Origin: Struthio camelus
Lineage: Eukaryota > Chordata > Aves > Struthioniformes > Struthionidae
DNA: 64,000 nt
Direction: 5' to 3'
NCBI RefSeq assembly: GCF_040807025.1
Contig: NC_090981.1
Location: 43,577,317 to 43,641,316, forward strand
Below the pieces are notes generated by a model that had not been told where the DNA came from, searched no databases, and saw only the letters and a list, made by a program, of their open reading frames with translations. Shown here piece by piece: positions 51,401 to 60,400 of this stretch. Positions within the stretch are counted from its first letter, which is position 1. Each line of letters begins with the position of its first letter. Both the position numbers and the translations under genes were made by a program.

Positions 51401-54400
51401 ATATATGCATGTTCCAGTCATTAGCAGCACTGCAGGCTCTTTGGGCCAGGTGCCTTCAAGAGCTAAGTATCTTGCTCCCCAGTACGAGAGAGACGTGGCA
51501 TTACTGGAGAGAGTCCAGCGGAGGGCTACAAAGATGATAGGGGATTGGAGCATCTCTCCTATGAAGAAAGGCTGCGCGAGCTCGGCCTGTGTAGCCTGAA
51601 GAAGAGAAGACTGAGAGCCGATCTCATCAATGTCTACAAGTATCTGAAGGGAGGGTGTCAAGAGAACGGGGCCAGACTCTTCTCCGTGGTGCCCAGCGAC
51701 AGGACAAGAGGTGATGGGCACAAACTGAAGCATAGGAAGTTCCATCTGAACATGAAGAAAAACTTCTTTGCTGTGAGGGTGACAGAGCACTGGAACAGGT
51801 TGCCTGGAGAGGTAGTGGAGTCTCCTTCCCTGGAGATATTCAAAACCCGTCTGGATGTGATCCTGGGCAATATGCTCTAGAGGACCCTGCCTGAGCAGGG
51901 GGTTTGAACTAGATGATCTCCAGAGGTCCCTTCCAGCCTCAACCATTCTGTGAATCTGTGATCTTTAAATTCATTTTTTGAATGTTTTCCAGTCTGCTAG
52001 TCCATCTTTAGATGCTGTTACAGGTGTCTGTGAAAGGCTAATGGAGTCTTTACTGGGGACTGTAGGCAGTCTCACGCATTAATCTAGCAACCAGCTGCTT
52101 ATCAGTTATGGTTTCAAATTCATGTTTGAACCCATGTTCAAGCCCCCTTGTTACTTCAGCCCCAGAGCTACAATAAGATTATTTTTGGCTCTTGTAGCAT
52201 TGCTCTGGCCTACAGTGCATAAGTCATAGAGTTTCTGTTCAGCAGATTTTTATTATTTTGGTGCAAGACTGGTAAGTATCTTATGTTTGAAACAGAAGAT
52301 AGTAAGACTTTTGATGGCTGTCTAGTTTTTGTAGGAGTTCCCATACAAGAATTTTTCTTTCTTACCACAGAAGGCTTTAGCATAAGAAGTTATCAGAGAC
52401 AGTGAACAGATGCAGCAGTTTGCGCAGAAGGGCGCAAGAAGGCACCTTTGTCTCCAGTCTTAGTAGTGTATACTTCCTAAGATATGGTTGTGACACACTG
52501 CAGAGCCCGTTCCCCCTGTAGCTGTTGGAGTCGCTGTGTCAGCTGTGTCAGCGACTTCCACCAGACAGGCCTTCTGCCAGCAAATGCAGCTCTGCAGCTC
52601 TCAGGCTGCAGGGAGTGCCTGGGACCTCTCTGTGAGCTGGGGCTGACAGTCAGCTTTTCTGCAGAAGGCATGCTGTTGCTGATGAGTTGTGTCACCAGGT
52701 AAAAGAGTTACAGGAGGAAGTAAGCAGGCTGTGTAAGCAGGCATCCAAGCAGACGAGCAAGAGAGAGATAGGATATTTTCAGAGACCCTCCATCTTCAGG
52801 AGTCTCAACCCCCCACAGCAGTGGAGATGCAGATGGGCTCTGTGCCATGTGAAACAGTAAGTCATAACTGTAGAAAATGAAGGCTGGAAACTGGTCACTC
52901 CTCATATGAGGAGAAAGGCTCTTGCTCCTCCTGAAGACTTGCAGCTGACGAACAGGTTTAGTGCAGTCCAAGTGGAGGAGGAGCTGGGCATGGCTTCAAG
53001 TGAAGCAACTTTGCTGACGGACCCTGTGCTACGCAGGAACACCCGGAAGAAGTGGTGAGTGATTGTTGTGGGTGACTCCCTACTGCAGGGGATAGAGGCA
53101 CCCATCTGCTGACCTGACCGCTTGTCTAGAGAGGTTGGTTGCCTGCCGGGGGCTCAAATCTCAGATGTCATATGGAAAGACTGCGGAGGCTTGCCCATCC
53201 ATCTCTTACCCCCTGCTGCTCTTCCGCATGGGCACCAATGATACCAAGGGCAATTTGGAAACTATCAAATGGGTTTTCAGAGCTCTGGGGACAGTGGTCA
53301 AGGGTCTGGGGGCCCAGGTCATTTTCTCCTCGATTCTGCCAGTTAGGGGGAAGGATGCAGGAGGAGTAGACGGACTCTCTAAGTAGAAAACTGGCTGCAC
53401 CGCTGGTGTTGGCAACAGGGTTTTGGTTTCTACGGCCACGGGACCCTGTTTGAAGTTTGACAACTGACTGGGAGAGATGGGATCCACCTCAGTAAGCAGG
53501 GCACACGTGCTTGCCAACAGGCTGGCCAGCCTGGTAAGGAGGGCTTTAAACCAGGAAAGACAGGGGAAGAGAAGAGTTATAGAGGCCACCAAGACAGCAA
53601 AACAGTGCTCAGGTGGGGATACCTCCAGCAAGTGCATGCAGCCAAGGAAGTGCCTGTAAGATATGACTGTGGGGTATCCTCTTACAGCCCTCCTGGGAAA
53701 TCAGCTTGCTCAAATACCTCTCTGAAGTGCCTGTACACCAGTGCATGCAGCATGGCAAATAAACAGGAAGAACTGGAGATCTGTGTGTTGTTGCAAGGCT
53801 ATGATCTCATTGCAGTTACAGAGACATGGTGGGATAGCTCCGATGACTAGAATGCTGTCATGGATGGCTACATGCTTTTTAGGAAAGACAAGCCAGGAAG
53901 GCGAGGTGGTAGAGTTGCCCTTTATGTGAAAGAGCAACTGGAATGTATTGAGCTCTACTTCGGGGTGGGTGATGAACGAGTTGAGAGCTTATGGGTAAGG
54001 ATTAAAGGGCAGACTAATAAGGGTGACACTGTTGTGGGTGTTTGCTATAGGCCACCTGATCAGGAAGAGGAAGCAGATGAGGCCTTCTACAGACAACTGG
54101 CAGTAGCCTTATGATTACAGGCCCTGGTTCTCATGGGGGACTTCAAGCACCCTGATATCTTCTGGAGGAACAACACAGCAAGGCACAAACAGTCGAGGAG
54201 GTTTCTAGAGAGCATTAATGATAACATTCTGACACAGGTGATGGAAGTGCTGATGAGGTGAGGTGTGCTGCTGGACCTTGTACTAACAAACAAGGAAGGA
54301 GTGGTTGAAGATGTGAAGGCTAGGGGCAGCCTTGGCTGCAGTGACCATGAGATAGTGGAGTTCAGGATCCTGTGAGGAGGAAGCAGGGCAGTACGCAGGA

Positions 54401-57400
54401 TCCTAGCCCTGGACTTCAGGAGAGCTAACTTTGGCCTCTTCAGGGACCTTCTTGGAAGAATTCCATGGGATTGGACTCTAGGAGGAAGAGGGGTCTAAAA
54501 GAACTCATTAATATTGAAGGATCATTTCCTCCAAGCTCAAGAGCAGTGCATCATAATGAGCAAGAAGTTGAGCAAAGCGGATAGGAGACCTGCGTGGATG
54601 AACAGGGAACTCCTGGCATAACTCAAACATAAGCGGAAAGCGTACAGGAGATGGAAGCAGGGAGAGGCCTCTTGGGAGGAATATAGGAACATTGTCAGAC
54701 TATGTAGGCATGCAATGAGGAAGGCCAAGGCCCATTTGGAATTAAATCTGGCTGAGGATGTCAAGGACAACAAGAAGGGCTTCTTCCAATACGTCATTAA
54801 CAAAAGGAAGACGAGGGAAAACGTGGGCCCGCTCCTAAATGGGGCAGGCGCCCTGGTGACGAAGGATACAGAGAAGGCAGAGATACTGAATGCCTTCTTT
54901 GATTTGGTCTTTAGTGCGGAGGCCAGCCCTCAGGAATCCTGGACCCTGGAGACCATGGAGAAAGTCTGGAGAAAGGAAGCCTTTCCCTTGGTGGAGGAGG
55001 ATTGAGTTAGAGATCACTTAGGCAAACTTGACACTCACAAGTCCATGGGCCCTTATGGGATGCACCCACAAGTGCTGAGGAAGCTGGCAGACATGATTGC
55101 TAGGCCACTCTCAATCATCTTTGAAAGGTCGTGGCAATCAGGAGAGGTGCCTGAGGATTGGAAGAAAGCAAACGTCACTCCAGTCTTCAAAAAGGGCCCA
55201 GGGAGCTACAGGCCAGTCAGCCTCACCTCCATCCCTGGAAAAGTGGTGGAAATAGCTCATCCTGGATGTCATCTCTAAGCGTGTGGAGGACAAGAAGGTG
55301 ATCAGGAGTAGTCAGCATGGATTCAGCAAAGGTGAATCATGCTTAACCAACCTGATAGACTTCTCTGATGGGATGACTGGCTGGGTAGATGAGGGGAGAG
55401 CAGTGGATGTTGTCTGCCTGGACTTCAGCAAGGCTTTTGACCCTGTCTCCCATCACATCCTCATAGGCAAGCTCAGGAAGTGTGGGCTGGATAGGTGGAC
55501 AGTGAGGTGGACTGAGAACTGGCTGGATGACAGAGCTCAGAGGGTTGTGATCAGTGGCACAGAGTCCAGCTGAAGGCCTGTATCTAGCGGTGTGTCCCCC
55601 CCCCCCCCCTCCCCCCCAAATACTGGCTCCAGTATTGTTTAACTTATTCATCAGTCACTTGGATGAAGGCACAGAGTGCACTCTCAGCAAGTTTGCTGAT
55701 GATCCAAAACTGGGAGGAGTGGCTGATACCCCAGAGGGCTGTGCTGCCATTCAGAGGGAACTCAACAGGCTGGAGAGATAGGCAGAGAAGAACCTCATGA
55801 AGTTCAACAAAGGGAAGTGCAGGGTCTAGCACCTGAGGAGGAATAATCCCATGCACCAGTTCAGGTTGGGGATTGACCTGCTGGGAAGCAGCTCTGCAGA
55901 GAAGGACCGGGGAGTGCTGGTGGACAGGTTGACCATATGCCCCTGTGGCTAAGAAGGCCAATGGTATTCTGGGTTGCATTAGGAAGAGCATTGCTAACAG
56001 ATCAAGGGAGGTGATCCTTCCCCTCTACTCAGCCCTGGGGAGGCCTCACCTGGAGTACTGTATCCAGTTCTGGACTCTTGTACAAGAGAGACATGGCACT
56101 ACTGGAGAGAGTCCAGCGAAGGGCTACTAAGATGGTGAGGGGACTGGAGCATCTCTCCTCTGAAGAAAGGCTGGGAGAGCTGGGCCTCTTTAGCCTGGTG
56201 AAGAGAAGACCAAGGAGGGATCTCATCAATGTATATAAGTATCTGAAGGGAGGGTGTCAAGAGGATGAGGCCATACTCTTCTCAGTGATTGGATGAGAGG
56301 CAACAGGCACAAACTGAAGCATAGGAAGTTCCATCTGAACATGAAGAAAAACTTCTTTGCTGCTTTGCTTTCCAGAGCACTGGAACAGGTTGCCTGGAGA
56401 GGTAGTGGAGTCTCCTTCCCTGGAGATATTCAAAAGCCAGCTGGAGACAATCCTGTGCAACGTGCTCTAGGTGACCCTGCTTGAGCAGATCTCCAGAGGT
56501 CCCTTCTAACCTCAACCTTTCTGTGATTCTGTGAAGTAGAGTTCAACTATTTTCATCCTAGAATACTGGGCAATCATTTTTAGGATGAAAAGTGTAAATC
56601 ACTGAGTATTTCTGAGGAATAATACCTGTATCTCTGTGTTCTATTAGGAGCTGATGTGTAAGGTGGCAAGATAGTTCTGAAATGCTGGAAATAGTCGATG
56701 TTGCTGAGATATACTGCAGTGTTACCTGTAGGTGTAGTTTTTTAAGGCATGATGTTTCATCCCCTGAGGATTTCATTTGTATATGTCAAAAAATGGTTGG
56801 AAAAGATGCAGGTAAGCTGGGCCAGGTCATCATTTGCCAAATCAGTGGTATTTAGTTATGGTTCCTGCTGTGTTTTGAGGTGCCTTTATATTTAAAACGT
56901 CACACCTCTCTCCATATTTTTGCTGTTGTTTTCAGCCTTGTTAGGAACACGTGGTTCTCTGTCTTACAAGATCACAGAATAGGGGAGTCTTTCATGTTGC
57001 AAGAACCACACAAAGAAAGATGTGAATTGTAGGTTTCCCCTAAGCATATTCAAGAATAAAATAAGATAATAGCAGGACTGAACTGATCTGCTTTGGTAAA
57101 GCTCAGTGGACGACTTTAATCTTTGCAGTAGTTATTTCCTTGGTTTGGTAAGTATTAGTTAAACATTGTATATGATAAAGAGATACAGAGGAAGTCAGAG
57201 GAGGTGAGAAACATAGAAATAAGCAGGAGAGGATTAAAACAACCTCTGAAAATACTGTGAAGTACTAAAAACTTCTTGTAAACTGTGTTCTGATAGGTAA
57301 CGAGCGAGTCGCAGAATTGCCTGTGGTGCTTGAAACTAGATATTACAGTAAATACTGGTATTGTTAAGTATTAGATTATGGATACTGAATTTGAAAATTT

Positions 57401-60400
57401 AATAGGGTACATTGTTTCTCTAGTTAACCAAGTGGTATAAACCTTTGTTAAGTAGAAAGCTCTAGAAGATATTATTAATAGATCTCATCATGTTTGAGAA
57501 TGTGAGTAGATCACAATTAAATCCTGCAATTCCCATAAGAAATAACTATCCTTATCCATATTCATGTCTGAATAAAATTAGATTATTCATACTGATTCAT
57601 AAAATGCCATGTGTGTATATGGCATACAGCGCACTGTAAAAACAAACAAACAAAACACTGCAACGTAGAATAGCTTCTCCTTCCTAAATGTCCTAAATAC
57701 TGTGAGCTGTGTATCGGATTTTCAGTTTATCTATAATGCTTCCTTTGAAACAGCTGGATTAGTTCTTACAGAATTATGAAAAAATGTTTATTGGAATAGG
57801 AGACTGTTTTCTTATGACTGTCTTTTGTTTTCTTAGCCCCCTCCAGGAAATGTGAAAATGCCTAATGTACCCAGTACCCAGCCAGCAATAATGAAACCAA
57901 CAGAAGAACCACCTGCTTACACACAAATTGCAAAGGTTTGTCTGTAACTTTCAGGCAGTAGGTTTCTTCTAATTATAATTACATAAACACTCTTCTGGAA
58001 CAGTGTGTCTTTTATTAAAAAAATATTATTTCCTGATGATTTAGGAAAATGAATACTGCTTTTAGGTAACCATTGCATGAATTCATGCAATATTAGGTCA
58101 GTCTTCATTCATAACTGGAGATGCAACTGGAGATGCATAATTATAGAAAATAGACTCGGAATATTTATTTTGTGTTCATACTTTTAGCAATATCTGACAA
58201 TGCTTGTTTTATTCAGGAGCATGCCTTGGCCCAGGCAGAACTGCTGAAGCGCCAAGAAGAACTAGAAAGAAAAGCAGCTGAACTAGATCGCAGAGAAAGG
58301 GAAATGCAGAGTCTCAATCAGCAGGGGGGTATGTATAAAAAATATTTTTTTAAATTGTAGAAATTTAACTTTTTCTTAGAAACTGTTTTTGTTTTATAGT
58401 GACAGGCAGGGTAAAACAGGTCATGAAGGATTTTCTAGAGAAGATTTCTTATGTCCTTTGCAGCATTTTATAAGGGGAATAAAAACTGGTCTGTCTTGTG
58501 CAAATTTCAGTGTGGCCTTGTTATTGTCTGCTATCAGCTATTTTTATTCTTGGTTAAAATCCAAATAATACTATCAACTAGAAATGGACCATTTTGAAAA
58601 GAAGAACTGTAAGTAACTTTATAAGTAACAACGCTAATTTCTATTCTGTTAGTGTTTATAGCTGTGGAAGAACTGTCCTGCTTTGAAACATTTTTCTATC
58701 TTCTATCACATTCTATGCAAATAGCAGAAAGAGTATAGGTGTTAATCAGTTTTTCAAATGACGCTTTGGATAATCAAGATCAGTGCCTCATTCTGCCTAA
58801 ACTGTTGTGTGCAATGTAACACCATCAGTTTTTGCCTTGCAGTTTTTGAATGAAAAGATTTACATCCTCTTAACTGAAGATACTTTGCTAGAAGAAGATC
58901 AATGGGGAATATTTATTTTCAAAAGGAAGAACTTCAAACTGGAATCAGAAAAAAAAAAACACACTAAAACATTGTGTACAAGGTTGATTTTGTGTGCTCT
59001 TTTCACCTGTATCTAGTCTTCAGACAGTTGCATTTCCACGTTATTTTCTTTTTCTTTATTCATATCAAAATTGTGACATACAATAGTACAATTCCAGATT
59101 GCGTGATTGCTTAGGAATTCAAAATCTCAGGGAATTTCTTGCCAGTCAGGTGCTAATATCTGAGAATGGGGAATTGTTTTTCTTCTTTTAAGGAAAAAAA
59201 TCATGGTGGTTATTGTGCCTTCATTAAAACATTTTTATTTTCTCAGGGTTTATTATTTTCATTCTCTTCATTACGTCTCTGTATCTGTTCTCCCAGATAA
59301 TGATTTTCTTTAGTCATGTTTTCGTTTCAGTCTCCATATAGTTCCCTTCACCTAATTTCACTAACTTATATTGATGGTTCTGGATTAATTACTTGTCTCT
59401 TCCAGGCTTTAGGGACAGTTTTTGTCCATTCATCTATATCTTAAGGAACGTAACTGTGATACCTCATGCATGTTTCAGGATCCCTAAAATTGTTATTTAC
59501 TATCATCATGAGGTTGCAGTTGTTCACATCAAAGTACTTGAAGAGTGTGTGAAGAATCTAAAGGATTCTTTAGGAAAGCTGAGCAGAGAAGATGGAGCTC
59601 TTACAGCTTAAAAGAGGAAATTAGATTTTAACTAAATGGATGTGTAAAAGATGCTGCAAATCAGGAATTATGCTGTGACTAAAGACAGCAATATTGTTTT
59701 CCGATTGATTTCTTTCTTTTGCAGGCTCCTTTTCAAACACTGTAGAGGTGTCTTGATAGGAAGGGGAGAGTCCTTTGCAATAGTACTCTAGTATTTGCAT
59801 TTAGTTTACAAGTCTGGCTTCACGTGTAGGATACTTTAATTGAATGTAATGGACTACAATGGAAAGATCTTCAGGTTGGTAGGTGTGCTCAGTCTGGTGC
59901 CTTCAGACTTCTCAGCTCAAGTCCAGTGCAGTGTTGTGTTTGAGCTGATTAAACTGTGCTGCTTCCTGTTTTAGCTGGTTCATTTGGTCAGAGCTGAAAA
60001 ACCCCTCACTGTGTTTGCATGAAGCTGGTTTGGGAATGTCCGCATTCATAGTGTAGGCACGTTGCTGAAGTTCTGTTAATAAGCCTTGAGGTAGTAGCTC
60101 CTTATGTTGAATGACATAACTCTGAGCTAGCTCTTTGCTCAGTCAAGCTCTGATCTTGGAATATGAGTATCCAAGGAATATTTGGAAAAAGAGCGCTTGG
60201 TTTTTGATGTCAAATCATCTCACCAAGCTGTCTTTCAGACTTAGCTGAGTATTTTGATAGTTATGCCGAAGGGGAAGAGAAAAAGCACATCAGATAATAG
60301 CTTGAATTATTGTGAACTTATGTGAATTTTTCTGTAATTCTACCCTGAAACTGTCAGTCCTGAAGGAAACTCCCATATATTGCAGAATAAAGATCTGGAT

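Larger units (their letters stand above)
52405..56533 (+). mobile_element. CR1 LINE, near full length, decayed
   Basis: A continuous run of CR1-type sequence in the gene's sense orientation: a 5' region (GCAGTTTGCGCAGAAGGGCG near 52417), ORF1 remnant, ORF2 remnant with endonuclease and reverse transcriptase, 3' UTR (GATCTCCAGAGGTCCCTTCT) and terminal TTCTGTG and ATTCTGTG octamers. About 4.1 kb. Multiple stops and frame changes in both ORFs show it cannot move by itself. CR1 typically leaves no clear target-site duplication and none was found. The left edge is uncertain by about 50-100 bp. Confidence 0.93.
44492..57836 (+). other. SCAMP1: SCAMP1 intron 2
   Basis: 13,345 bp, GT-AG. This is the repeat-rich intron: three CR1 pieces, an irregular minisatellite and poly-C tracts fill much of 45.4-56.5 kb. 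The parts at 44492-45457, 45661-48897 and 56534-57836 hold nothing I recognise. Confidence 0.9.
57936..58216 (+). other. SCAMP1: SCAMP1 intron 3 (281 bp)
   Basis: Short intron, gtttgt to attcag. It contains the 20-bp palindrome at 58072-58091 and a 12-bp tandem pair at 58113-58136. Confidence 0.95.

Noticed and set aside
51290..51946. 218-codon open frame on the minus strand
   Set aside because: It is the antisense shadow of the CR1 tail, whose sense strand encodes the recognisable end of ORF2.
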